This document shows, in pieces, positions 1-7,243 of a DNA stretch of 8,847 bases. Each line of letters starts with the position of its first letter. The first letter of the stretch is position 1. The notes beneath the pieces were generated by a model that was not told the DNA's origin, searched no databases, and saw nothing but the letters and a program-made list of their open reading frames with translations. The position numbers and the translations under genes were made by a program. Source of the stretch: Aurantimonadaceae bacterium (GTDB lineage: Bacteria > Pseudomonadota > Alphaproteobacteria > Rhizobiales > Rhizobiaceae); assembly GCA_003232595.1 (NCBI GenBank), contig QIIJ01000031.1, positions 1 through 8,847 on the forward strand, given 5' to 3'.

Positions 1-1311
1 CTCCTGGACTATACCGGTCCAGCGCAGACATTTGTTCGCTACGTATTTGGATACGTTTCGGCGCGTGAATATTGGTTCCCGGATCTCAATACAACGACAG
101 GTGCCATATTTCTTATGTCGATTGTACTTTACCCTTATGTTTATCTGACCACGAGACTGGTTTTTCTGATGCAGGGGGCAAATTTTCTGGAGGCATCACG
201 TTCGCTTGGTGCAGGACCTTTTCGAATGTTTGCAAGCATTGCACTTCCGCTTGCCCGTCCCGCTATTGTTGTTGGCGTGACAATTGCCCTGATGGAATCG
301 CTCAACGACATTGGAGCGGTTGAAATTCTCGGGGTACAGACCCTTACGTTTTCGATCTACGATACCTGGCTAAACCGGGGCAGCCTTGCCGGGGCTGCCC
401 AAATCGCCATCTTTACCCTTATGGTGGTTGCACTGTTGATTGCCGTTGAAAGATTTGCACGGCGCAGACAGCGATTTGTAACAACCCGTCAACAGCGGCC
501 ACCATCAACATTTCAACTTTCCGGGCTGGCTTCTGCAGGTGCAATTGCCGCCTGCGTTCTGCCAATGGTTCTGGGATTTCTTTTGCCATTTTTAACACTG
601 GTTGATTTCGCTTCCAGAAGGCTCGAGCAACTATTTGAAAAATCGCTTTATCAGGCCGGGCTTAATTCGATACTGGTTTCATCACTAACGGCAATCACAA
701 CTGTTTGTGCTGCATTCATTTTGGTTTATGCGGTTAGATTAAGGCCCAGTAAAACCCTTCGAGCTGCCGGACGGATGGCATCTTTGGGCTATGCTGTCCC
801 TGGCACAGTGATTGCGATTGGTGTGCTTGTTCCGTTAGCCGGATTTGATAACTGGTTCGATGGGATAATGCGCTCCGGCTTTGGCTTTTCTACAGGGCTT
901 TTGTTGTCAGGGTCTGCAGCCGTAATTGTCTATGCCTGCACCGTCCGATTTCTTGCCCTTGCTCATGGTTCACTTGAAGCCGGCATAGGAAAGATATCGC
1001 CACATCTCGACATGGCAGCCAGATCTCTGGGGAGAACTGCAGGGCAGACGTTGCGCCAAATTCATTTGCCGTTGATGGCAAAGGCAATGGCAACTGCAGC
1101 ACTTCTGGTGTTTGTTGACACAATGAAAGAGCTTTCTGCAACAATCCTGTTGCGGCCATTTGATTTTAACACTCTTGCTACACTGGTTTATGAACGCGCA
1201 TCGTTAGCAATATTTGAAGATGCTTCTATCGCCTCTTTGATGATTATCGTCATCGGTATATTACCGGTCATTTTTTTGATGCGCTTCAGCGAACGTTCGT
1301 CAAACCTGTAA
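1..1311 (+). CDS. Iron(III)-type ABC transporter permease, two fused permease domains (5' end outside window)
   Basis: The frame is open from base 1, so this is the last 436 residues of a longer protein; the Met at base 115 is internal. It resembles the FbpB/SfuB/ThiP class of inner-membrane permeases, in which two six-helix halves are fused in one chain of roughly 550 residues; they move ferric iron (or sometimes thiamine) delivered by a periplasmic binding protein, driven by a separate ATPase. Both ATPase-docking (EAA) loops are visible: EASRSLGAGPFRMF followed by LPLARPAIVVG at about residues 64-87, and AARSLGRTAGQTLRQIHLPL at about 339-358. Hydrophobic segments flank each loop. About 110-120 N-terminal residues are probably missing. 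The C-terminal sequence DTMKELSATILLRPFDFNTLA is typical of the iron subfamily, which I favour over ThiP. The binding protein and ATPase are not in the window, and any Fur site would lie upstream. No plus-strand U-tract terminator follows it. Confidence 0.9.
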   Translation, partial: LLDYTGPAQTFVRYVFGYVSAREYWFPDLNTTTGAIFLMSIVLYPYVYLTTRLVFLMQGANFLEASRSLGAGPFRMFASIALPLARPAIVVGVTIALMESLNDIGAVEILGVQTLTFSIYDTWLNRGSLAGAAQIAIFTLMVVALLIAVERFARRRQRFVTTRQQRPPSTFQLSGLASAGAIAACVLPMVLGFLLPFLTLVDFASRRLEQLFEKSLYQAGLNSILVSSLTAITTVCAAFILVYAVRLRPSKTLRAAGRMASLGYAVPGTVIAIGVLVPLAGFDNWFDGIMRSGFGFSTGLLLSGSAAVIVYACTVRFLALAHGSLEAGIGKISPHLDMAARSLGRTAGQTLRQIHLPLMAKAMATAALLVFVDTMKELSATILLRPFDFNTLATLVYERASLAIFEDASIASLMIIVIGILPVIFLMRFSERSSNL

Positions 1312-1327
1312 AATACTGCATACGGGC

Positions 1328-1356
1328 AAAAAAAATGCGGGCACCGGGCCCGCATT
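1328..1356 (-). terminator. Rho-independent terminator acting on minus-strand transcripts
   Basis: A perfect 9-bp stem (AATGCGGGC at 1356-1348 pairing with GCCCGCATT at 1342-1334, read on the minus strand) closes a 5-nt loop. It is followed on the minus strand by an uninterrupted T run down to 1328. On the plus strand the same stem is followed by AAAG, so it is a poor terminator for the permease. It lies about 240 bp beyond the acetoacetyl-CoA synthetase stop codon, so it either ends a long 3' UTR of that gene or ends a separate small transcript. Confidence 0.85.
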
Positions 1357-1470
1357 AAAGTAGATATGGAAGCTGTATGGAAAGTACTAACCGGATCTGC
1401 TATCGTAATTTGTTCGTGAGGCCGGAAATTCAAAATGCGCTGTAAAGAATTTTCCCGCGTTAGGTGCATA
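1328..1470 (-). ncRNA. Candidate small RNA between a CtrA-type box and a terminator
   Basis: This is a prediction from layout only. On the minus strand a full CtrA-type box (1500-1485) is followed by an AT-rich stretch (around 1473-1466) that could serve as a -10, and 110-130 bp later by a strong intrinsic terminator. The transcript would be about 135 nt, or about 170 nt if the alternative promoter is used. Near the 5' end there is a second possible hairpin: GGAAAATTC (1455-1447) pairs with GAATTTCC (1431-1424) with one bulged A and a 15-nt loop. No well-supported protein gene fits; a 32-codon open frame (1485-1387) has no Shine-Dalgarno sequence and its ATG overlaps the CtrA box. I do not recognise an RNA family. 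The alternative is that the whole stretch is 3' UTR of the upstream synthetase gene. Confidence 0.3.
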
Positions 1471-1484
1471 TTGGTCGTGAAACA

Positions 1485-1500
1485 TTAATGAACGCTTAAC
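1485..1500 (-). promoter_or_regulatory. CtrA-type binding box (TTAA-N7-TTAAC)
   Basis: The plus-strand sequence TTAATGAACGCTTAAC exactly fits the full CtrA recognition pattern TTAA-N7-TTAAC known from Caulobacter and other alphaproteobacteria. Both flanking protein genes point towards this site and neither starts here, so if the box is functional it would act on a minus-strand transcript ending at 1328. The match is real; its function is inference, since AT-rich intergenic DNA yields some chance matches. Confidence 0.4.
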
Positions 1501-1504
1501 GAAT

Positions 1505-1533
1505 TATTTACATTTGGATTTTGACTGTGCCAA
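1505..1533 (-). promoter_or_regulatory. Possible sigma-70 promoter upstream of the candidate small RNA
   Basis: On the minus strand TTGGCA (1533-1528, five of six matches to TTGACA) is separated by 17 bp from TAAATA (1510-1505), a weak -10 matching three of six positions; an overlapping AATAAT matches better but with 19-bp spacing. Transcription would begin around 1498, inside the CtrA-type box, which would make CtrA a repressor rather than an activator of this promoter. Confidence 0.2.
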
Positions 1534-1597
1534 TTCAAGGCAGGGTAAATTTTGGCGTAATAGTATATTAACCATAAGAACCCGGTAGTTCCGCTAA

Positions 1598-3553
1598 TCA
1601 CCTCGAAAGTTCGGGTAAGTTTTGGTAAATTTCCAGCGCATCCGGGTTAGCCAGTGCTTCCTGGTTCTTAACCTTTCTGCCGTGGACAATGTCACGCACT
1701 GCAAGTTCTGTGATTTTACCTGATTTGGTTCTGGGAATATCGGCAACAGCGATGATTTTTGCCGGCACATGGCGGGGAGAAGCGCCTACCCTGATTTTTT
1801 GACGGATAGCGGCTATTAATCCGTCGTCTAATTCCACACCTTTCGCAAGCCTTACAAACAGTATCACACGGGTATCATAGTCCCATTCCTGGCCTATACA
1901 CAGGCCTTCCTCAACCTCTGGCATTTGCTCCACCTGGTGGTAGATCTCGGCCGTTCCAATCCTTATACCTCCAGAATTCAATGTGGCATCGGAACGGCCA
2001 TGGATGATCATGCCACCGTGGAAGGTCCATTCGGCAAAATCTCCGTGACACCAGATGTTATCAAAGCGTTCAAAATAGGCGGCATGATATTTTCGGCCAT
2101 CTTCATCATTCCAAAACCGAACAGGCATGGAGGGGAAGGCTTTTGTGCAAACCAGCTCGCCTTTTTTCATGATGACCGGCTCCCCGTCATCATTCCACAC
2201 ATCTGTGGCCATACCGAGGGAGGGGCCTTGAATTTCACTCTTGTAGACCGGGTTCCAGGGGATGCCACCAACAAAGCAGGAAACAATATCTGTGCCACCG
2301 GAGACCGATGCCAGGTGGACATCCTTCTTTATACCTGAATAGACAAATTCGAAGTTTTTGGGTGCAAGCGGTGAACCCGTCGAGGCAATCATGCGAATAC
2401 TATCGAGATTATGGCTGTTGATTGGTCGTAAATTCTGGTTTCTCAGCGCATCAATGAACTTTGCAGAAGTTCCAAAAAAATCTATGCCTATCTCGTCTGC
2501 ATAGTCAAAAAGCACATTGCCATCGGGAAAAAACGGAGAGCCGTCATAGAGCACCAAAGATGCTTCACTTGCCAAAGCAGTGACCAACCAGTTCCACATC
2601 ATCCAGCCACAGGTGGTGAAGTAAAATACTTTTTCACCAGCTCGAATATTGCCGTGTAACTGGTGTTCTTTCAAATGCTGGGTCAGAACCCCGCCAGTTG
2701 AATGGACAATACATTTGGGGATACCGGTGGTGCCTGACGAAAACAAAATGTACAAAGGGTGATCGAAGGGAAGTCGTTCATAGCGAACCTCAGCTGCTTT
2801 GATTCCTTCAACAAACGCAGATAGTGTTGAAGTGTTGATGTGCTTTTCTGCAACCTCATCCGCGAATCCGAGATAAGGCACAATGATGGTTTGCCTGGCA
2901 TTCAGTTTCGGAACGATCTTTGCCAGTTTATCGCCAATATCGATCGGCTTGCCATTATACCAATAACCGTCACAGGTAATGAACACTACTGGCTCAATCT
3001 GGCTGAACCGGTCAAGCACACCCTTCTCGCCAAAATCCGGCGAGCAAGATGACCAGACAGCACCAAGTGACGCTGCCGCGAGCATGGCAGCAACAGTTTC
3101 CGGAATATTGGGCATCATGGCGGCTATACGGTCGCCTTTTTTTACGCCATGTTGCAGAAACGCCTGTTGCAATCGTGAAACCAGCCCGTGCAATTCGTCC
3201 CAGCTCATGTTTCGTCGGACTTTGTTCTCACCTTTAAAATAGATCGCAGTATCACCGCCTCGACGACGCAGCAGGTTTTCGGCAAAATTTAATGATGCCC
3301 GGGGGAAAAATCGCGCTCCTGGCATTTTGTCGCCGTTTTCTAAAATCAAATCGCCTTTTTTACCGATGATCCCGCAATAATTCCAAAGGGCTGACCAGAA
3401 TTCTTCGCGATGTTCAATCGACCAGGTGTGGAGTTGACTATATCCTTGCGGGGTTTGCGGGAATCCATGATCCAGTTTCGCAGCAAAGTCACTCAACACA
3501 CTGGATGAAACAGTTTCCTTGCTCGGGGTCCAAAGTGGAAGTTCATTTGTCAT
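1598..3553 (-). CDS. aacS: Acetoacetyl-CoA synthetase (acetoacetate-CoA ligase)
   Basis: This cytoplasmic enzyme activates acetoacetate with ATP and CoA to acetoacetyl-CoA, feeding ketone bodies and products of polyhydroxybutyrate breakdown into central metabolism. The 651-residue product has the usual length for the family and belongs to the ANL adenylating superfamily. Visible motifs are the phosphate-binding loop FSSGTTGIPK (about 271-280), the aromatic stretch TTCGWMMWNWL shortly after it, HGDFAEW, the hinge-region motif GRSDATLNSGGIRIG starting near 519, and the C-terminal RTKSGK whose lysine (about K613) is the catalytic adenylation lysine. The frame extends upstream to 3634, but I choose the ATG at 3553: AGGA at 3564-3561 lies 7 nt before it and the protein then starts MTNELPLWTPS, as is typical. 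It is transcribed divergently from the AsmA gene. No terminator follows directly; the nearest is at 1356-1328. Confidence 0.95.
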   Translation of the reverse strand: MTNELPLWTPSKETVSSSVLSDFAAKLDHGFPQTPQGYSQLHTWSIEHREEFWSALWNYCGIIGKKGDLILENGDKMPGARFFPRASLNFAENLLRRRGGDTAIYFKGENKVRRNMSWDELHGLVSRLQQAFLQHGVKKGDRIAAMMPNIPETVAAMLAAASLGAVWSSCSPDFGEKGVLDRFSQIEPVVFITCDGYWYNGKPIDIGDKLAKIVPKLNARQTIIVPYLGFADEVAEKHINTSTLSAFVEGIKAAEVRYERLPFDHPLYILFSSGTTGIPKCIVHSTGGVLTQHLKEHQLHGNIRAGEKVFYFTTCGWMMWNWLVTALASEASLVLYDGSPFFPDGNVLFDYADEIGIDFFGTSAKFIDALRNQNLRPINSHNLDSIRMIASTGSPLAPKNFEFVYSGIKKDVHLASVSGGTDIVSCFVGGIPWNPVYKSEIQGPSLGMATDVWNDDGEPVIMKKGELVCTKAFPSMPVRFWNDEDGRKYHAAYFERFDNIWCHGDFAEWTFHGGMIIHGRSDATLNSGGIRIGTAEIYHQVEQMPEVEEGLCIGQEWDYDTRVILFVRLAKGVELDDGLIAAIRQKIRVGASPRHVPAKIIAVADIPRTKSGKITELAVRDIVHGRKVKNQEALANPDALEIYQNLPELSR

Positions 3554-3839
3554 ACATTGTTCCTGGTTCAGGGCTCGGGGGAATGAGAATGGACAGGAAT
3601 GCAATGCTCTATCCCTGATTATTGTCAATAGCACTACTGATCTATCACGTCAGTCAACAAATTTAACCAAACCTGGCAATACGGAGTATTTTGAAAATTC
3701 GCACTCTGATTCGACTGGTATTGTTGACACAGACATAATCCAGTATACCCGTAACAATGTGCATTGGTAATTGATTGTGGGGAATCAGTCAGTTGAAAAA
3801 CAGTCCGACTACAGTTATAAATCACCCTGTCTGGAGAAG
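3554..3839. other. Divergent intergenic region between aacS and the AsmA gene
   Basis: These 286 bp carry no supported gene and must hold the promoters of both flanking genes. On the minus strand two TTGAC-type -35 candidates are visible, TTGACT near 3657-3652 and TTGACA at 3628-3623, without a convincing -10 at ideal spacing. An 11-bp palindrome, TATTG-T-CAATA, lies at 3620-3630. Small open frames here, including one on the minus strand running to 3927 through the AsmA start, lack ribosome binding sites and protein-like sequence. Confidence 0.5.
3721..3749 (+). promoter_or_regulatory. Possible promoter for the AsmA-family gene
   Basis: A perfect -35 hexamer TTGACA lies at 3724-3729, and TATACC at 3744-3749 could be a -10, though the spacing is only 14 bp. 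Using the overlapping TTGTTG at 3721-3726 as the -35 gives 17-bp spacing but a poorer match. Either would leave a leader of roughly 85 nt before the ATG at 3840. Confidence 0.25.
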
Positions 3840-5786
3840 ATGGTGTTGAGGCGTGTTGCATTGGGGTTTGGAACAGTTGTCGTATTAGCGGCTCTATTTG
3901 CCATTGCAACTCCATGGCTGCTTTCATCAGATATCGTTAAAGAGCGTATTTCAGCGCGCATTGAAGAATTGACCGGATTGAGCACTACGTTAAAAGGTGC
4001 GCCAAAGCTTACCCTCATTCCATTTCTCGGCATCAAACTGAAGGATGTTGTTGTTGCAAACCCGCCTGAGCTGGCAAAATTGTACGGAGATGAACCATTT
4101 GTTTCTATGAATTCACTAGAAGGTCGGTTGAAACTTCTGCCCGCCATGTTTGGCAGGCCTGAAATTGCCGACTTGAAGCTTGTCAGGCCTCAATTCAACC
4201 TGAGAATTAACCGCGAAGGTAAGGCTAACTGGGAATCCAGCGAAGGCGTGCTTGCTACATTATTCTCTATTGCCACCAAGCATCTTGGAGAAAATGCAAA
4301 CTCAACAATTGGTTCACTCAATGATGTTGCGCCAGTCCGTCTCGGGAATTTTGAGATACTCAACGGTGTTGTTAATTATCAAAATGACCAGACAGGTAAA
4401 ACGGCAGAAATCACCAGTTTAAACATGGCCCTTTCCTGGCCGACGAGCAATGTTGCAGCGACAGCAAATGGTTCTGCGGTCTGGCAAGGAGAAATTGTTA
4501 AATTTTTTGGCAACATTGACAAACCAATGAGGCTTTTTGCAAAAAACAGCGCTAATGTGACACTGAGAATTTCTTCTGAACTCTTAAATACCCGATTTTC
4601 AGGATCTGTCGAATTTATTCACAGCCCGCAATTTTCAGGTAGAATTGAGGCATCTTCACCGTCAGTTAGACAGCTGTTGAGATGGATCGGTTATGATCTG
4701 GCCCCTGGGTCGACGCCTGGAGAATTAAACTTGGCATCGGACCTTGCTGTAATTGGAACCAGTTTTAAGTTCCAGAACGCTACAATATCACTCGACGGCA
4801 ATTCAGGTTCCGGCTTTATAGACATGACAACAGCTAAAAATAAGAGTGTGAAGTTTGTTGGTACATTGGCTTTTGATACTCTTGATTTCAATCCTTATTT
4901 CGAAGCGCTGGACGCCAACAATGGAAATATCCAAACAAGACCCGAGATTGCTGAAATCGAGCTCATCAAAGAGTTTGACCTGGATCTGCGGTTCTCAGCA
5001 AAGACTGGAATTCTTGGGGATATAACAATGTCTTCTATTGCGGCTACTGCGCAGATTAACAAAGGAAATGTTATAATTGATATTGGCGAAGCCGACATGT
5101 TTGGTGGATTGGTTCAGGCACAATTGCAGGCGAAAGAAGAAAATAATACTCCAGCTGGTGAACTGAAGCTCAATCTGATCGACATAGATCTGGAAGAATT
5201 GGGCAGATTTTTCTCCCCGGTTGGCATCAAGATTATCGGTAAGGGGACAGCAGCAATCCTGCTGAAATCCAATGGGCGTAGTGTTTCGCAAATTATTCAA
5301 CGACTGAATGGTAGCACTGCAATTTCAGCTGCTGAAGGGCGCATTGAAGGCCTCGATTTTGCAAAAATAGCAACAGAAGGCAGCACAGCCATTATTTTGG
5401 ATACCCGTGAAGTGCTGGCAAAAAGCACCGAGTTCACAAATCTAAAAATCGGACTGCACATAGCCAATGGTATCGCCCTGTTCGAAAATACAAGCCTGGA
5501 GGGTGAAAGATTGCGCGCCGTAATCGGTGGTAAAGCAGATCTTTGGCGCAAAAGCCTGGCAATCAATGGCAGGGTATTGTTGTTCACGTCAGATGAAATC
5601 AATGGAGATGAAATCAGACCCGTCGATCTGGATATTCCATTCTTTGTTGGTGGCACTCTTGACGCGCCACTATTTGCACCAGATTTGTTGTCACCAAAAT
5701 CCAAAAGTTTTGAAAATTCGTCGCGAGAATTCATTTTTCAGGATAAGCGCCCAAAACCGCAATCCAATAGCAACGCACTAAATTAG
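3840..5786 (+). CDS. AsmA-family protein, membrane-anchored and periplasmic
   Basis: The 648-residue product has one N-terminal membrane anchor (about residues 3-28, with the run VVVLAALFAIATPWLL) and then a long beta-rich region with no further membrane segment, so the bulk should lie in the periplasm. The start of the soluble part, with RIEELTGLSTTLKGAPKL and LIPFLGIKLKDVVVANP (residues about 40-75), is typical of the AsmA N-terminal domain. The C-terminal block about 468-510, GKGTAAILLKSNGRSV followed by LNGSTAISAAEGRIEGLD, is the AsmA-like C-terminal signature. Family members affect outer-membrane assembly and are now seen as relatives of bridge-like lipid transfer proteins; the substrate here is inference. 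I choose ATG 3840, which follows GGAG (3833-3836) at short spacing; the GTG at 3843 is an equally good alternative, while the TTG at 3771 would put a hydrophilic 23-residue extension before the anchor. Its stop overlaps the stop of the convergent cyclase gene. Confidence 0.88.
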   Translation: MVLRRVALGFGTVVVLAALFAIATPWLLSSDIVKERISARIEELTGLSTTLKGAPKLTLIPFLGIKLKDVVVANPPELAKLYGDEPFVSMNSLEGRLKLLPAMFGRPEIADLKLVRPQFNLRINREGKANWESSEGVLATLFSIATKHLGENANSTIGSLNDVAPVRLGNFEILNGVVNYQNDQTGKTAEITSLNMALSWPTSNVAATANGSAVWQGEIVKFFGNIDKPMRLFAKNSANVTLRISSELLNTRFSGSVEFIHSPQFSGRIEASSPSVRQLLRWIGYDLAPGSTPGELNLASDLAVIGTSFKFQNATISLDGNSGSGFIDMTTAKNKSVKFVGTLAFDTLDFNPYFEALDANNGNIQTRPEIAEIELIKEFDLDLRFSAKTGILGDITMSSIAATAQINKGNVIIDIGEADMFGGLVQAQLQAKEENNTPAGELKLNLIDIDLEELGRFFSPVGIKIIGKGTAAILLKSNGRSVSQIIQRLNGSTAISAAEGRIEGLDFAKIATEGSTAIILDTREVLAKSTEFTNLKIGLHIANGIALFENTSLEGERLRAVIGGKADLWRKSLAINGRVLLFTSDEINGDEIRPVDLDIPFFVGGTLDAPLFAPDLLSPKSKSFENSSREFIFQDKRPKPQSNSNALN

Positions 5787-7144
5787 ATTGGAAGTGCTCG
5801 AGTTGAACCTGGCAAGGGATTGCGGGCGGAAAATTTATTCAGGTTTTTCAGCTGCATTTGCGTCGCTTCCTGTTGTTCAGCCAATGAAAACAGTTCCACT
5901 TTCTGGCTGACACCCTGCAATGTATGCTCTCCAAGTGACGTCCAGGTGGAATTTTCGCAACTTGCAATATCCCTGGTGACAAGAACCCTACAGCCTATGA
6001 TTTTAGTCATGGCTTCAATTCTCGACGCCTGATTGATTGTAGGTCCGATCACTGAAAATGACAGCCTTTCTGGAACACCTATGTTACCAAACAGGACAAG
6101 ACCCATATTGATGCCAATACCGAACTCGATCTTCGGGAGGTTCTCCTTATTTCGCTGCCTGTTTAATTTTTCATGGGCATTCATCACGGATTGCAATGCT
6201 GTAGTTGCGGCACAAACAGCGCAATGTTTTTCGTCTTTGGTTTGGAAGGGGAAAATTGCCAGCACCGCATCCCCGATAAAATCCAGCACTTCTCCTCCTG
6301 CCTTAATGACCGGCCCGGCGGTACACTCAAAATAGGTATTTAACAATTTTAAATATTCTTGGCCGGGCATTGTATCAGCCAGTTTTGTGGAATTTCGCAA
6401 ATCACTGTACCAGACAACAGCCTTGATTTCCTCGCCGTCGCCGTGGCGAATTGCACCGCTTAAAACCTGTTCTCCAGCCTGTTTTCCAAGGTATGTATCA
6501 ACGATATTGTGAGAAATACGAGCTTGAATCACCGTTTTACAGGCAACAGCAAACCGCCTTTGAATTTTTTGCAGAGACTCTATTTCCTTGTTGGAAAACC
6601 CACCTGGACGATCTGCTGTCCAGGTGACGAAAATTCCGCGTCTTTGCCTGTTTTGATTAGATTTTTCGCTGTAAAAGTCTGTTACAACAACAAGATAATC
6701 GGTCATTCCCTGCTCACAGACTTCCTCCAGAATCGGGAAATCCAGCAGTTTGTCAGGCCCATCCAGATTGCGCCTCAATACAGAAATATCATGGTCAAGC
6801 ATATGCTTCATCGGGCTTTCCAACCAGGCATCCGAAAGCGTTTCCTGATGCAGAAATTGCTCAAATTCCGTACCCCTGCCGCGAGTCCACAATGTTGTCT
6901 CGGCCTGAAACAGGGGATGAAGGGTCGGCCAGGTCAGCCGGGCACGCGCGAGCGGAATACCGATTGCATGCAACCGGTGGCAAAGCCCTTCAAACATTCC
7001 GACAATATCCGGTTCTGAAAGCGCCTGGTCAGCCAGCCATTCGTTAATTCCTGATACAAGTGCATGCTCACCCACAGGGGAATTCTCCGTTTGGGGGGCA
7101 GTTTGTTTCAAGAAATCGCCCAGAGATTGTTCATATGTGTTCAC
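5783..7144 (-). CDS. Class III adenylate/guanylate cyclase
   Basis: This 453-residue protein is predicted to make a cyclic nucleotide (usually cAMP) from the nucleoside triphosphate. Residues about 34-200 form an N-terminal regulatory region with the stretch IPLARARLTWPTLHPL, as in rhizobial cyclases, and a part that may be GAF-like; no membrane segment or signal peptide is seen, so it should be cytoplasmic. The catalytic domain runs from about 240 to 425. Metal-binding aspartates are D248 (WYSDLRNST) and D292 (FIGDAVLAIFP), and the transition-state pair is N371 and R375 (PTINQASR). The usual purine-specifying lysine position is D288, and the second specificity position (D or T elsewhere) is S364. 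The start is uncertain: GTG 7144 gives the longest product but has no Shine-Dalgarno, whereas GTG 7075 (430 residues) follows GGAG at 9 nt. It lies 99 bp downstream of the pentapeptide gene on the same strand. Confidence 0.92.
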   Translation of the reverse strand: MNTYEQSLGDFLKQTAPQTENSPVGEHALVSGINEWLADQALSEPDIVGMFEGLCHRLHAIGIPLARARLTWPTLHPLFQAETTLWTRGRGTEFEQFLHQETLSDAWLESPMKHMLDHDISVLRRNLDGPDKLLDFPILEEVCEQGMTDYLVVVTDFYSEKSNQNRQRRGIFVTWTADRPGGFSNKEIESLQKIQRRFAVACKTVIQARISHNIVDTYLGKQAGEQVLSGAIRHGDGEEIKAVVWYSDLRNSTKLADTMPGQEYLKLLNTYFECTAGPVIKAGGEVLDFIGDAVLAIFPFQTKDEKHCAVCAATTALQSVMNAHEKLNRQRNKENLPKIEFGIGINMGLVLFGNIGVPERLSFSVIGPTINQASRIEAMTKIIGCRVLVTRDIASCENSTWTSLGEHTLQGVSQKVELFSLAEQQEATQMQLKNLNKFSARNPLPGSTRALPI

Positions 7145-7146
7145 AT

Positions 7147-7152
7147 ATTGTA
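7147..7152 (-). promoter_or_regulatory. Possible -10 box close to the cyclase start
   Basis: TACAAT on the minus strand matches the -10 consensus at five of six positions and ends 2 nt before the GTG at 7144. No good -35 is visible at normal spacing. If it is used, transcription would start around 7140, inside the longest reading frame, favouring the internal GTG at 7075 with its own GGAG as the true start. Confidence 0.2.
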
Positions 7153-7243
7153 GCGCAAAAAATCAATTCAAGCCCTGCCTGCCAATTTTGGCTGCTAATT
7201 GATGGTTTTGTCGGTAGTGGAGTTTCCCTGGTGGCAGGCCATA

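Noticed and set aside
1188..1469. Minus-strand open frame of 93 codons
   Set aside because: It runs through the strong terminator at 1356-1328 and into the 3' end of the permease gene, with no ribosome site and no protein-like pattern.
1925..2338. Plus-strand open frame of 137 codons inside aacS
   Set aside because: It is antisense to well-conserved coding sequence, and its translation has no recognisable domain.
3620..3630. Palindrome TATTG-T-CAATA as an operator
   Set aside because: Only 5 bp per arm in AT-rich DNA; matches no regulator site I can name (not FNR or Fur).
3634..3927. Minus-strand open frame of 97 codons between the divergent genes
   Set aside because: It overlaps the start and membrane anchor of the AsmA gene on the other strand and would also occupy the aacS promoter region.
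6509..7018. Plus-strand open frame of 169 codons opposite the cyclase
   Set aside because: Long, but antisense to conserved cyclase coding sequence; the translation shows no domain and no ribosome site.
7145..7243. Terminator between the pentapeptide and cyclase genes
   Set aside because: There is a T6 run on the minus strand, but no stable stem directly before it; CCAA/TTGG arms have a loop of only 2 nt.
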